From the NCBI GenBank assembly GCA_003611805.1, contig RAYM01000030.1, positions 1 through 64,000 on the forward strand: a stretch of DNA of 64,000 nucleotides. The letters are read 5' to 3'. The translations under genes were made by a program, and so were the position numbers. Of the stretch, positions 35,514-43,701 are shown piece after piece. A model generated the notes under the pieces. It saw only the letters and a program-made list of their open reading frames with translations, made no database searches and was not told where the DNA came from. The stretch is from a bacterium 1xD42-87. GTDB taxonomy: Bacteria > Bacillota > Clostridia > Lachnospirales > Lachnospiraceae. Each line of letters starts with the position of its first letter. Within the stretch, counting starts at the first letter, position 1.

Positions 35514-37109
35514 ATGGGAAAGAGTGCAGTTTTAAAAAGAATAACAGGCGGGGCTCTCGTCCTTGCCCTTCTGCTAACGGCGCTGACAGGCTGCGGCAGT
35601 CTGCAGGATTTTCAGATGGAGCCTCCAGCAGGTAAGGAGGAGACGGACGAGTTTACCAGTCTTGGACTTTCGCCGGAGTTTGACTATGAAGTACCTGAGA
35701 GCCTGCCGAACATTTTGGTGGATCAGGTGGGCTATGCCGTCGGAAGTAAGAAGCTGGCAATGATAAACGGAGAGACGCCGCCGGAAACTTTTTCACTGCT
35801 GGATGTTGAAAGCGGCGGGGAAGTTTATACGGGTAAGGTGGAGAGTAAAGGGTATGACCCATCCGTAAACGCTTATATAAGTTACGTGGATTTTACAGAT
35901 TATAATACGGTGGGGACATACTACATACAGGCGCCGTCGATCGGGCGTTCCTATGTTTTTGAGATAGTCGAAGATCCTTACAAAGCTTTATTGACAAAAG
36001 CGTTTAAGCAGTATTATTTTAACAGATGCGGTCTGACGCTTTCCGCTGAACTTGCCGGGGAGGCTGCGCACAATGCCTGCCATTCCAGAGAGGCGCAGAT
36101 GAAGGATGAGGCGATGATCAAGCGTGATGTGTCAGGCGGCTGGCATGTGGATGAAATCGGGAGCCGCGATGTGATAAGAGGCTGTCAGGCGGTGAATACG
36201 ATGCTGCTCGCCTATGAACTTTATCCGGACGATCTGGGCGACGATATGGGAATACCGGAGAGCGGAAATGGGATTCCCGACGTGTTAGACGAGGTAAAAT
36301 ACGAGATTGACTGGCTTCTTAAAATGCAGGATGTGAAGAGTGGGGCGGTCTATGCTTCTGTCAGTTCCGTGGATAATAAAAATGCGGGTTATATTCTCTA
36401 TATAGACGGTATTACCATGGAGGCTACCATTCACTATGCGGCTACCATGGCAAAATTCAGTTACCTGTATCAGAGTTATGACAGGGAGTTTGCGACTCTT
36501 TGTCTGCAGGCTTCGGACAGGGCTTATCGGTATGCGGAGAATTATCTGGCGGACGTGTCGGATAGGCAGTATTTTTTTGCGGCGGCAGAGCTTTACCGCG
36601 CTACGGGAGGCTATCAGTACCATAGCGTGGTAAAGTCCTATCTGACTCAGAATACGGAGCCGGATCTGGATGACGATTACGTTTTCTGGGGATGCGTGAC
36701 GTATCTTTCCACGAAGCAGAAGGTGGATATGAATCTGTGCGAAGCAGTGACGGAGAATCTGATGCGAAAGGGAGAAACGATTTCCTATGCGTCCAAGGAT
36801 TCCAAACTTCTGGTGAATACGGATGAAAAGCTTGGCGGCAATGCCGGTCTTTTGCGGGATATGTCGAGACTTGCCGTGGTGGACCACATCATCACGAACC
36901 ATGAGTATGCGATGGTATTGGAAAACCATGCCCACTATATGCTGGGACGGAATCTGCAGTCCATATCCTATCTGGACGGTGTGGGTGGGCGCAATTACCG
37001 TGATGTGGACATGAGTCTCGGGATTATGAACCAGGTGGACCAGAATGCGGAACTTCTGCTTTTGTTTGCCGCCATTATGGATGATGAGATGGTGGTGGGG
37101 GAAGAATAA
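35514..37109 (+). CDS. GH9-like lipoprotein, catalytic residues lost
   Basis: 531 residues from ATG 35514 (AGGAAAG upstream; ATG 35481 is an alternative). Lipobox LTALTGC puts the lipidated Cys at 27. Residues about 70-160 form the Ig-like N-terminal cellulase domain (ILVDQVGYAVGSKKLAMI). The GH9 alpha barrel follows (KAFKQYYFNRCGLTL, ESGNGIPDVLDEVKYEIDWL, LENHAHYMLGRN). In active GH9 enzymes the text after SGGW reads DAGD with the base Asp. Here it reads GGWHVDEIGSRD. The C-terminal acid Glu (NE in the usual NEVAIDWNAP) is also missing (MNQVDQNAELL). It is probably a binding or scaffold protein at the surface. Confidence 0.8.
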   Translation: MGKSAVLKRITGGALVLALLLTALTGCGSLQDFQMEPPAGKEETDEFTSLGLSPEFDYEVPESLPNILVDQVGYAVGSKKLAMINGETPPETFSLLDVESGGEVYTGKVESKGYDPSVNAYISYVDFTDYNTVGTYYIQAPSIGRSYVFEIVEDPYKALLTKAFKQYYFNRCGLTLSAELAGEAAHNACHSREAQMKDEAMIKRDVSGGWHVDEIGSRDVIRGCQAVNTMLLAYELYPDDLGDDMGIPESGNGIPDVLDEVKYEIDWLLKMQDVKSGAVYASVSSVDNKNAGYILYIDGITMEATIHYAATMAKFSYLYQSYDREFATLCLQASDRAYRYAENYLADVSDRQYFFAAAELYRATGGYQYHSVVKSYLTQNTEPDLDDDYVFWGCVTYLSTKQKVDMNLCEAVTENLMRKGETISYASKDSKLLVNTDEKLGGNAGLLRDMSRLAVVDHIITNHEYAMVLENHAHYMLGRNLQSISYLDGVGGRNYRDVDMSLGIMNQVDQNAELLLLFAAIMDDEMVVGEE

Positions 37110-37112
37110 CAA

Positions 37113-37206
37113 CGCGAGAAGAACTTCTAAAGACGTCCCGCCATAGGAAGGACCGCCAAGAAGTTCTATGTTTCGCGTGGGAGAATACTAAAGGACGGTA
37201 TTCTCC
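37113..37206. terminator. Hairpins between the convergent GH9-like and plsC genes
   Basis: AGAACTTCT (37120-37128) with AGAAGTTCT (37159-37167), bracketed by CGCG on both sides, and GGAGAATAC (37180-37188) with GTATTCTCC (37198-37206). They fill the gap between two convergent genes. Neither has a clear T tract, so termination is inferred from position. Confidence 0.5.
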
Positions 37207-37221
37207 GCATAAATGATAAAC

Positions 37222-37956
37222 TTACACGAGGGATTTGTTTTTGAAGTACATTTCTTTGATGATAGACAGCACCGTGTCGTCGATGCGGCGTTTATGGTCT
37301 TTGTCGAGGTCTTTTATGTAGATGGGTTTGCCGTATTCAATGACGACGTGGGTCTTCTTAATTTTTGGCAGGTGTGCCTCCCATACCTGATCGGCATTGT
37401 TGATGCTCATGGGAATGATGGGACAGCCTGATTTTTCGGCAATCTTAAAACTGCCGCCGTGGAAGGGCAGAAACGTGTCCGGCTCGGTGCTGCGGCTCCC
37501 TTCGGGGAAGATACAGATGGAGATGCCGGATTTTACTTTTTCCACTGCCGTGAGAATGGTTTTCATGCCCTGCTTGATATCATTTCTGTCAAGAAAGAGG
37601 CAGTGCAGGTTTTTCATCCAGTTTGAGAGAAGCGGTACTTTGAGCATAGCGATTTTTGCGATATATCCGGTAGGTCTTGGCACGCGCACATAGGTCATAA
37701 CGATGTCGAAATAGCTTCGGTGGTTCCCGATATACAATGCCGGAACATCCTTGGGCACATTTTCCTCGCCGATCGCCGTGACGGACACGCCGGACAGAAA
37801 AAGAACGCAGCGAAAAGCCCAGTTGACGATGGCAAGAGAGCTTTTGTCTTTGGCGCTCTGGTTAAATTTTCCGAGGAAGTATTCAAAAATCAAAAGCGGG
37901 ATGCTGAAAAGCAGAAACAGCACAACGAAAGTGGCAACCAATATCAGACGTATCAT
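37222..37956 (-). CDS. plsC: 1-acyl-sn-glycerol-3-phosphate acyltransferase
   Basis: 244 residues. An N-terminal hydrophobic segment (MIRLILVATFVVLFLLFSIP) anchors it in the membrane. Acyltransferase motifs: NHRSYFD (H-x4-D catalytic) at about 78-84, then FLDRN, the FPEGSRS block that binds glycerol phosphate, and IPMSINNADQ. The end KDHKRRIDDTVLSIIKEMY is usual. It adds the second acyl chain to make phosphatidic acid. AGAGAGG precedes the start on the minus strand. It converges with the GH9-like gene. Confidence 0.92.
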   Translation of the reverse strand: MIRLILVATFVVLFLLFSIPLLIFEYFLGKFNQSAKDKSSLAIVNWAFRCVLFLSGVSVTAIGEENVPKDVPALYIGNHRSYFDIVMTYVRVPRPTGYIAKIAMLKVPLLSNWMKNLHCLFLDRNDIKQGMKTILTAVEKVKSGISICIFPEGSRSTEPDTFLPFHGGSFKIAEKSGCPIIPMSINNADQVWEAHLPKIKKTHVVIEYGKPIYIKDLDKDHKRRIDDTVLSIIKEMYFKNKSLV

Positions 37957-38072
37957 AGGAAAAACCTCTCTGTGTTTGAATCATTGTTTTAACCAGTATA
38001 GCATTATTCTATAGGAATAGACAATGCCTTTGCATAATAAATTAGTTAGTAAGAGAATATGCGGAGGAAATG

Positions 38073-38501
38073 ATGGCTGAATTGAGCGAGTATCAGAGGA
38101 GAATTGTCAGCATAGGGCTGGTCTGTCTGTTGTGCTTCGGGGTGTATTCCTGCGGGCAGAAACAGGATCCTATGGAAAAAATGAAGGATTTGGAATATAC
38201 GGTGATCGCGGAGGACAATATACCGGAGGAGCTGCTTTCAAAGATTGAGGAGCGGAAGGCTGATACCTTCAGGATGACCTTTGAAGATCAGGGATTTCTT
38301 TATATTTGTGTGGGCTACGGGACGCAGCAGACGGGCGGTTACAGTATAGCGGTGAATGATCTGTATGAGACGGCAAATGCGGTCTATATCGACACCAATC
38401 TTATTGGACCGTCCCCGGAGGAGAAGAGCAAGCCGGTGGCAAGTTATCCCTATGTGGTGGTAAAGACAGAGTTCTCGCAGAAGCCGGTGGTGTTTGAGTA
38501 G
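38073..38501 (+). CDS. PrcB-like lipoprotein
   Basis: 142 residues from the second ATG (38073), 5 bases after GGAGG. A hydrophobic start (IVSIGLVCLLCFGVYSC) ends in a lipobox-like VYSC, so it may be a lipoprotein. The C-terminal half matches the PrcB_C pattern: FLYICVGYGTQQTGGYSIAV, DLYETANAVYIDTNL and a final YPYVVVKTEF strand pair. PrcB in oral spirochaetes is part of a protease complex, but stand-alone Clostridia members have no known partner. Family is inferred by eye. Confidence 0.68.
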   Translation: MAELSEYQRRIVSIGLVCLLCFGVYSCGQKQDPMEKMKDLEYTVIAEDNIPEELLSKIEERKADTFRMTFEDQGFLYICVGYGTQQTGGYSIAVNDLYETANAVYIDTNLIGPSPEEKSKPVASYPYVVVKTEFSQKPVVFE

Positions 38502-38561
38502 ATTTTATGTACATGTGGGAGCGCAGGGCAGAAGTTGTCAAATTACGGAAAGGATGAAAAG

Positions 38562-39923
38562 ATGCTTATATTAAAAAACGGATATATGCTCGACCCGGCG
38601 TCGGGTACGGAAGGGTATTATGATATTTTGATTGATACGGAGCGCGGGAGAATTGCGAAGATTGCGCCGCGGGGTGTGCGTACGGCAGATGATGCGGGAG
38701 ACGCGTCTGTGCAGAACGCATTTGGAAGTGTCGATTCTGAGAATATGGGGAACGGCGAAACGGAAACCGAAGGAGAATCGCTGGGGATAATTGACCTGAA
38801 CGGTCAAATGGTAGCTCCGGGTCTGGTGGATGTGCATGTGCATTTCCGCGACCCGGGCTTTACCCATAAAGAGGATATCCATACCGGGGCTGCTGCGGCG
38901 GCAAAGGGCGGCTTCACGTCCGTGGTGCTGATGGCGAACACGAAACCGGCGGTGGACAACCCTGAGACGTTGGCATATGTATTGAATCAGGGAAAAGAGA
39001 CGGGCATTCATGTCCACACCTGCGCCAATGTGACGATGGGACTGCAGGGAAAAGAACTGACGGACATGGAGTCACTGAGCGGGCAGGGGGCAGCAGGCTT
39101 TACCGACGACGGCATCCCCCTGATGGATGAAACGCTGCTGCGGGCAGCGCTGCAAAGAGCGGCGAAGTGCAGTAAACCAGTCAGCCTCCATGAGGAAAAT
39201 CCGGCGCTTATCAAAAATAACGGTGTGAATGCGGGGAAGGCGGCTGCGTATTTTGGGATAGGCGGCTCGCCAAGGGAGGCGGAAATTTCTATGGTGGAGC
39301 GGGATTTGCGGATTGCCTTGGAGGAGAAAGCGGACCTTTCCATCCAGCATATCAGCACGAAGGAGGCTGTGGATCTGGTGCGGCAGGCGAAGAAGAGGAG
39401 CAGCCATATCTTTGCAGAAGCGACGCCCCATCATTTTACGCTGACGGAGGATGCGGTCGTCAGGCACGGAACGCTTGCGAAGATGAATCCGCCCTTGCGG
39501 GAGGAGGCGGACCGGCTGGCGATTATTGAGGGGCTGCGGGACGGCACGATTGACATGATTGCCACGGACCACGCGCCCCACAGCGCGGAGGAAAAGGCGA
39601 AGCCATTGACGGAAGCGCCGAGCGGCATTATCGGGCTGGAGACGGCATTGTCGCTGGGGATTCGGGAATTGGTGGATAAGGGCTATCTTTCTATGATGGA
39701 ATTAATCGGGAAGATGAGCCTGGCGCCGGCAAAACTGTATCATCTCGACGCGGGGTATCTGAAAGAGGGCGGTCCTGCGGATCTGGTGGTGTTTGACCCG
39801 GAGAAAAAATGGGTGGTGAAGGAATTTGCTTCAAAGGCGGCGAACTCGCCCTTTTTGGGGGAGACGCTGCCGGGGGTGGTCAGTTATACCATCTGCGGCG
39901 GGAAGGCTGTGTATCGAGATTGA
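38562..39923 (+). CDS. pyrC: Dihydroorotase
   Basis: 453 residues from ATG 38562. Class I dihydroorotase motifs: APGLVDVHVHFRDPGFTHKE (H-x-H metal site, substrate Arg), AAKGGFTSVVLMANT with the substrate Asn, LHEENP, IQHIST and the catalytic Asp in IATDHAPHS. A Glu/Asn/Gly-rich stretch near residues 42-70 is longer than usual and lies in a loop of the N-terminal beta domain. It forms dihydroorotate in pyrimidine synthesis. The pyrK and pyrD genes lie 3 kb further on, so the cluster is interrupted by unrelated genes. Confidence 0.95.
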   Translation: MLILKNGYMLDPASGTEGYYDILIDTERGRIAKIAPRGVRTADDAGDASVQNAFGSVDSENMGNGETETEGESLGIIDLNGQMVAPGLVDVHVHFRDPGFTHKEDIHTGAAAAAKGGFTSVVLMANTKPAVDNPETLAYVLNQGKETGIHVHTCANVTMGLQGKELTDMESLSGQGAAGFTDDGIPLMDETLLRAALQRAAKCSKPVSLHEENPALIKNNGVNAGKAAAYFGIGGSPREAEISMVERDLRIALEEKADLSIQHISTKEAVDLVRQAKKRSSHIFAEATPHHFTLTEDAVVRHGTLAKMNPPLREEADRLAIIEGLRDGTIDMIATDHAPHSAEEKAKPLTEAPSGIIGLETALSLGIRELVDKGYLSMMELIGKMSLAPAKLYHLDAGYLKEGGPADLVVFDPEKKWVVKEFASKAANSPFLGETLPGVVSYTICGGKAVYRD

Positions 39924-40026
39924 AAGGCTGCCTGCCGAGTTTGAAACGACTGCCGGGGAAACGATGGAAAAATAAGAGGAGATACAGATGAAAAAGCCGG
40001 AGAAATGAAATTCAGACATCACAAAC

Positions 40027-40078
40027 TAAGCGGTTAGGAGCCTGGCGATTTGTCAAAAGCCAAAGTTCTGACCGCTTA
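40027..40078. terminator. Long hairpin between pyrC and the convergent XRE gene
   Basis: TAAGCGGT (40027-40034) pairs with ACCGCTTA (40071-40078) and the stem continues inward for five more pairs, two of them wobble. There is no T-run on either strand. Its place between convergent genes suggests a two-way stop or RNA-end stabiliser. Confidence 0.45.
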
Positions 40079-40106
40079 TTGCGGAGGCATAACAATATGA
40101 GTTCTG

Positions 40107-40466
40107 CTATGTTGTCCGATTAACAGAATTTCTGAGCGTCAGCAACTCATAGTAATCCAAAAGAGCGGCGGTGTTGTGACGGTCCAGCTCCAGTGTGGTG
40201 TTAATCAGATCGCTGACGGTATACTCTGCAGAAAGACGTTTGTTCAACATGCTGATGCTGGCGCGGTACCGGGTCCGCTGCAAAAGAAAATCTGTGGATA
40301 CGTCATAAAAGTCCGCGAGTTTAATCAGCGTATTGAGATCAGGTGTATGCACGCCCTTTTCATAGTTGGAAACAGTTGCCACTGTTACATTCAGATAGGC
40401 GGCAACCTCCTTCTGCAGGCAGCCTTTTTCTTTGCGCAGTTTAGCCAGAAATGTACCAAATTCCAT
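40107..40466 (-). CDS. XRE-family transcription regulator
   Basis: 119 residues from ATG 40466, which has GGAG 6 bases upstream; the open frame extends further but without a better site. The N-terminal helix-turn-helix is FGTFLAKLRKEKGCLQKEVA with the recognition helix VTVATVSNYEKG and the conserved tail DLNTLIKLADFYDVSTDFLL. The C-terminal about 45 residues are helical (YTVSDLINTTLELDRHN) and could mediate dimers. It is transcribed away from the isochorismatase gene, and its operator is probably in the shared 240-base gap. Confidence 0.9.
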   Translation of the reverse strand: MEFGTFLAKLRKEKGCLQKEVAAYLNVTVATVSNYEKGVHTPDLNTLIKLADFYDVSTDFLLQRTRYRASISMLNKRLSAEYTVSDLINTTLELDRHNTAALLDYYELLTLRNSVNRTT

Positions 40467-40569
40467 TGTTTTCTCCATACCAAAGCAGGATGCTTCGGTC
40501 TTTTTCTGAAAGTGGGGCAGACCGCAAGGGGTCTGCATGTCATTGTGCTTCAAAAATAGTTATAACGAT

Positions 40570-40593
40570 ATTTTAACTGTATCGCATTTTAAC
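40570..40593. promoter_or_regulatory. Direct repeat in the XRE/isochorismatase gap
   Basis: ATTTTAAC occurs at 40570-40577 and 40586-40593, 16 bp apart, with related CGAT ends. It lies in an AT-rich promoter region between divergent genes and is a candidate operator for the XRE regulator. Confidence 0.35.
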
Positions 40594-40707
40594 GATGAAA
40601 AAAGTAAAATAAACGTAGCGCATAAAAACTGGAAAATCATGGAAATAAAATTAATGAATAATTTAATAGGAAAGAAGGATTAATGGATTTTATTAGGGGG
40701 GGATATT

Positions 40708-41241
40708 ATGATTTTACTTATAGTTGATACGCAGAAAGGAATTACAGATGGAAGGCTGTTTGCTTTTGAAAGGCTGAGAGCGAACATAAAAACGCTGATC
40801 AGGCAAGCCAGAAAGCATCGGGTTGAGGTGGTGTACATGAGGCATGACGACGGTCCAGGCACAGGATTTTCCGTGGGAGATGACGAGTTTGCGATATTTG
40901 AGGAGTTTGCGCCTTTGAAGGGGGAGCGCATTTTTGACAAGACGGTAAACAGTGCACTACACGAATCAACGGGGCTTGCAGAATATTTGTCAAAGAAAAA
41001 GGAAACGAAAATTATGATCGTGGGTTTGCAGACAAATTTTTGTATAGATGCCACCATTCAAAGCGGCTTCCATCTGGGATACGAGATGATCGTACCAGCT
41101 TACGCGAACTCCACTTTTGACAATGATTATATGACGAAGAACGTGTGCTATCATTACTATAATGATTTTCTCTGGAATGGAAGGTATGCAAGGTGCGTTT
41201 CGATGGAGGAAGCGGTAGAGATGCTGGCGGAGAAAGAATGA
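40708..41241 (+). CDS. Isochorismatase-family cysteine hydrolase
   Basis: 177 residues. The family's catalytic triad is visible: Asp in LLIVDTQKG near residue 7, Lys in ERIFDKTVNSALH and Cys in VGLQTNFCIDATIQS. The cis-peptide region (VVYMRHDDGPGTGFSVGD) and the AYANSTFDNDYM segment are also typical. Substrates in this family range from nicotinamide to ureidoacrylate and isochorismate. The sequence does not show which applies. It is divergent from the XRE regulator and preceded by AGGGGGGGA. Confidence 0.88.
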   Translation: MILLIVDTQKGITDGRLFAFERLRANIKTLIRQARKHRVEVVYMRHDDGPGTGFSVGDDEFAIFEEFAPLKGERIFDKTVNSALHESTGLAEYLSKKKETKIMIVGLQTNFCIDATIQSGFHLGYEMIVPAYANSTFDNDYMTKNVCYHYYNDFLWNGRYARCVSMEEAVEMLAEKE

Positions 41242-41408
41242 AGGATTTTATATTGGTGGGAAAGTTAAGGAAAAAACAGACGAGAAACTGCCTGAATAGA
41301 AATCCTGCGCCGGTAATTTTGTTTCCTGATTTGCCGATTCTTGTTGTTTCATAGGAAGCTTGATTTTAGAAGGAAACATAGGTATAAGTATAGGGGAGGT
41401 GACAGTGT

Positions 41409-41822
41409 ATGTGGTTTTTATTTGCAATTCTGTCCGCAGTGTTTGCGGCATTGACTTCGATACTGGCGAAAGTCGGAATCGAGGGCGTTAATTCCAATCT
41501 TGCCACGGCAATACGGACGGTTGTGGTCGTCATTATGGCGTGGGGCATGGTGTTTCTGACAAACACACAGGGCGGCATACCGGAGATCAGCAGAAAAAGC
41601 TGGACGTTCCTGATTCTTTCCGGGCTGGCGACCGGCGCGTCATGGCTCTGCTATTACCATGCCCTGCAGATCGGGGAGGCATCCAAGGTGGTGCCGATCG
41701 ACAAATTGAGCGTGGTGATCACCCTCATACTGGCTTTTGTTTTTCTGCACGAAGAGTTTACGGCAAAGTCGCTGGTCGGCTGTGTGCTGATCGGGGTGGG
41801 AACGCTGGTTATGGTTATTTGA
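41409..41822 (+). CDS. Half-size EamA (DMT) transporter
   Basis: 137 residues with five hydrophobic segments: WFLFAILSAVFAALTSILAK, NLATAIRTVVVVIMAWGMVF, SWTFLILSGLATGASWLCYY, KLSVVITLILAFVFLHEEF and VGCVLIGVGTLVMVI. One EamA repeat instead of two means it should work as a dimer, like small drug/metabolite exporters. The motif GEASKVVPIDKLSV is typical of the single-repeat group. AGGGGAGGT precedes the start. Confidence 0.88.
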   Translation: MWFLFAILSAVFAALTSILAKVGIEGVNSNLATAIRTVVVVIMAWGMVFLTNTQGGIPEISRKSWTFLILSGLATGASWLCYYHALQIGEASKVVPIDKLSVVITLILAFVFLHEEFTAKSLVGCVLIGVGTLVMVI

Positions 41823-41888
41823 TTGTGTGGAGGACCAGATGTATCAGATAGTCGGATATTATATCTGCGAGAGGATTCCGATACCCGG

Positions 41889-42146
41889 ATGGCTTCATCG
41901 GAGCGGGAAAGCTATAAGATCCGCTGGGGGCTCAATGAGGAACGAGCCGGGAAACTTGTGGCAGACATAGGCACGCTCATTGGGAAAGGGCTTGCGGACC
42001 TGCACGAAATGTTGCCCGGCGTAAGATTTAACCATTATGGGCTTTTGAAGCATACATTTGAAGAGACGGCAGCGTTTTCCGATCGAATACAGGGATATGG
42101 CGAGTCTGTTTTGTGGGTTCCGTGCCGGATTGGGAAATGTATATAG
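41889..42146 (+). CDS. Possible small or broken gene, unknown
   Basis: 85 residues from ATG 41889 if read alone (SYKIRWGLNEERAGKLVADI, then YGLLKHTFEETAAFSDRIQG), without a good ribosome site. A different frame starts at ATG 41839 with GGAGG upstream and reads MYQIVGYYICERI before running out. A frameshift near 41870 would join the two. This could be a decayed gene behind the transporter, or non-coding. Confidence 0.3.
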   Translation: MASSERESYKIRWGLNEERAGKLVADIGTLIGKGLADLHEMLPGVRFNHYGLLKHTFEETAAFSDRIQGYGESVLWVPCRIGKCI

Positions 42147-42195
42147 CACGCTTTTGTACGTGCAAGAGTTTTCTTTCGTTCACAGGAGGTAATTA

Positions 42196-42705
42196 ATGGA
42201 ATATACGAACGAATATATTTCCCCTCTAGGGAAGATACTGCTCGCGTCAGACGGACATGCCCTGACCGGTTTATGGTTTGAGGGACAGAAATATTTTGCG
42301 GCGAAACTGGAACGGGATCACGAAGAGAAAGACCTGCCTGTCTTTGTACAGGTGGCAGAATGGCTCGCCCTGTATTTTAACGGGAAAAACCCCGCCTTTA
42401 CGCCGCCGCTGACACTGAAAGGAACGCCTTTTCAGAAAGAAGTCTGGGAAGCGATGCTCGCGATCCCGTTCGGACAGACAACGACTTATGCAAAAATTGC
42501 CGCGCAAATTGCAAAGCACAGGGGGCTTGCATCCATGTCGGCGCAGGCGGTCGGCAGCGCGGTGGCACACAATCCCATCTCCCTTATCATCCCATGTCAC
42601 AGGGTCGTCGGGTCGGACGGCAGCCTGACGGGGTACGCGGGCGGCATCGAAAAGAAGGAATGGCTTCTGGCAATGGAAAGACAAGCGCCGGAGAGTGTGA
42701 TATAA
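42196..42705 (+). CDS. ogt: Methylated-DNA--protein-cysteine methyltransferase
   Basis: 169 residues. The active-site motif IIPCHRVVGSDG carries the acceptor Cys. Before it lie the helix-turn-helix (AKIAAQIAKHRG) and TPFQKEVWEAMLAIPFGQTT. The end GYAGGIEKKEWLLAMER is standard. It removes alkyl groups from O6-guanine by suicide transfer. A strong AGGAGG lies 7 bases before ATG 42196. Confidence 0.95.
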   Translation: MEYTNEYISPLGKILLASDGHALTGLWFEGQKYFAAKLERDHEEKDLPVFVQVAEWLALYFNGKNPAFTPPLTLKGTPFQKEVWEAMLAIPFGQTTTYAKIAAQIAKHRGLASMSAQAVGSAVAHNPISLIIPCHRVVGSDGSLTGYAGGIEKKEWLLAMERQAPESVI

Positions 42706-42794
42706 TCTACGTGATGGCAATGAGCAGTGCGCAGACGTAAGATGAAAAATGGCAGCTTGCTGACGGCTTTTTCAGATTGCGGATGAATAGGGCG

Positions 42795-42880
42795 GTGCTA
42801 AGCGCCAGTGGCGCTTGTTTAGCACGGACCGAAGCGGAGCGTAGACAGCCCGCGAGCGAGGAAAACCGCAGGTTTTTCGA
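42795..42880. repeat. Folded intergenic element before pyrK
   Basis: GTGCT and AAGCGCC (42795-42806) pair with GGCGCTT and AGCAC (42810-42825) in a strong hairpin with an AGT loop. It is followed by a GC-rich stretch and an AAAACC-GCA-GGTTTT hairpin with extra T. The mix of strong folds and low coding likeness resembles the short dispersed repeats of Lachnospiraceae genomes. Only one copy is in this window. Confidence 0.45.
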
Positions 42881-42924
42881 GCTTGCACTGCGGGTTTAAG
42901 CAGCTGAGAAGAAAGGAACCGCAT

Positions 42925-43701
42925 ATGGCGCAAAAGAAAAAAGTAACGGCGACGGTAATATCGCAAAAACAGATAGGCGAGCAGATTTTCGACCTCTGGC
43001 TGGAGACGAAGCTTGCGAAGGACGCCCATCCCGGGCAGTTTGTGGCGGTCTATCCCCGCGGAGGGAGTATGCTCCTGCCCCGTCCCATCAGCATCTGCGA
43101 GACGGACAGGGAGAAAAACAGGCTGCGGCTGGTGTACCGCGTGGCGGGAAAAGGCACGGCGGAGTTTTCGACATGTAAGGCAGGTGACCGTTTGGATATA
43201 CTTGGCGTGCTCGGAAACGGGTTTCCTGTTGATAGGGCGAAGGGGAAACACGTCTTTCTGATGGGCGGCGGGATCGGTATTCCGCCCATGCTGGAGCTGG
43301 CTAAGGCGATAGGTGAGAAGAAGCAGATTCTCCTCGGCTATCGGAATAAGGACCTTTTTCTGGAAGAGGACTTGGCGGAGTACGGCGACGTCTACGTGGC
43401 GACGGAGGACGGCAGCGTGGGGACGAAGGGAAATGTGATGGACATCATCAAAGCTTATTCGCTCCATGCGGATGTGATTATGGCGTGCGGACCGATGCCG
43501 ATGCTCCGGGCAATTAAAAAGTATGCGGCGGAAAATGGGATTGAGGCATACATTTCTCTGGAGGAGCGCATGGCATGCGGCGTGGGTGCGTGTTTGGGCT
43601 GTGTATGCCGCACGACGAAGGTGGATGCCCATTCCCATGTACACAATGCGCGCATCTGTACGGAGGGGCCGGTATTTGAAGCAGGGGAGGTGGAACTATG
43701 A
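42925..43701 (+). CDS. pyrK: Dihydroorotate dehydrogenase electron-transfer subunit
   Basis: 258 residues from ATG 42925 (AAAGGAA upstream). The FAD-binding part (HPGQFVAVYPRGGSML, PRPISICETDREKN) is followed by the NAD domain (GKHVFLMGGGIGIPPML) and a C-terminal [2Fe-2S] cluster site: CGVGACLGCVCRT plus a later Cys (ARICTEG). It passes electrons from PyrD to NAD+. Its stop overlaps the pyrD start by 4 bases. Confidence 0.95.
   Translation: MAQKKKVTATVISQKQIGEQIFDLWLETKLAKDAHPGQFVAVYPRGGSMLLPRPISICETDREKNRLRLVYRVAGKGTAEFSTCKAGDRLDILGVLGNGFPVDRAKGKHVFLMGGGIGIPPMLELAKAIGEKKQILLGYRNKDLFLEEDLAEYGDVYVATEDGSVGTKGNVMDIIKAYSLHADVIMACGPMPMLRAIKKYAAENGIEAYISLEERMACGVGACLGCVCRTTKVDAHSHVHNARICTEGPVFEAGEVEL

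Noticed and set aside
40107-41241. XRE regulator and hydrolase as part of a defence or toxin system
   Set aside because: The hydrolase has a complete isochorismatase triad and ordinary length; nothing suggests a toxin.
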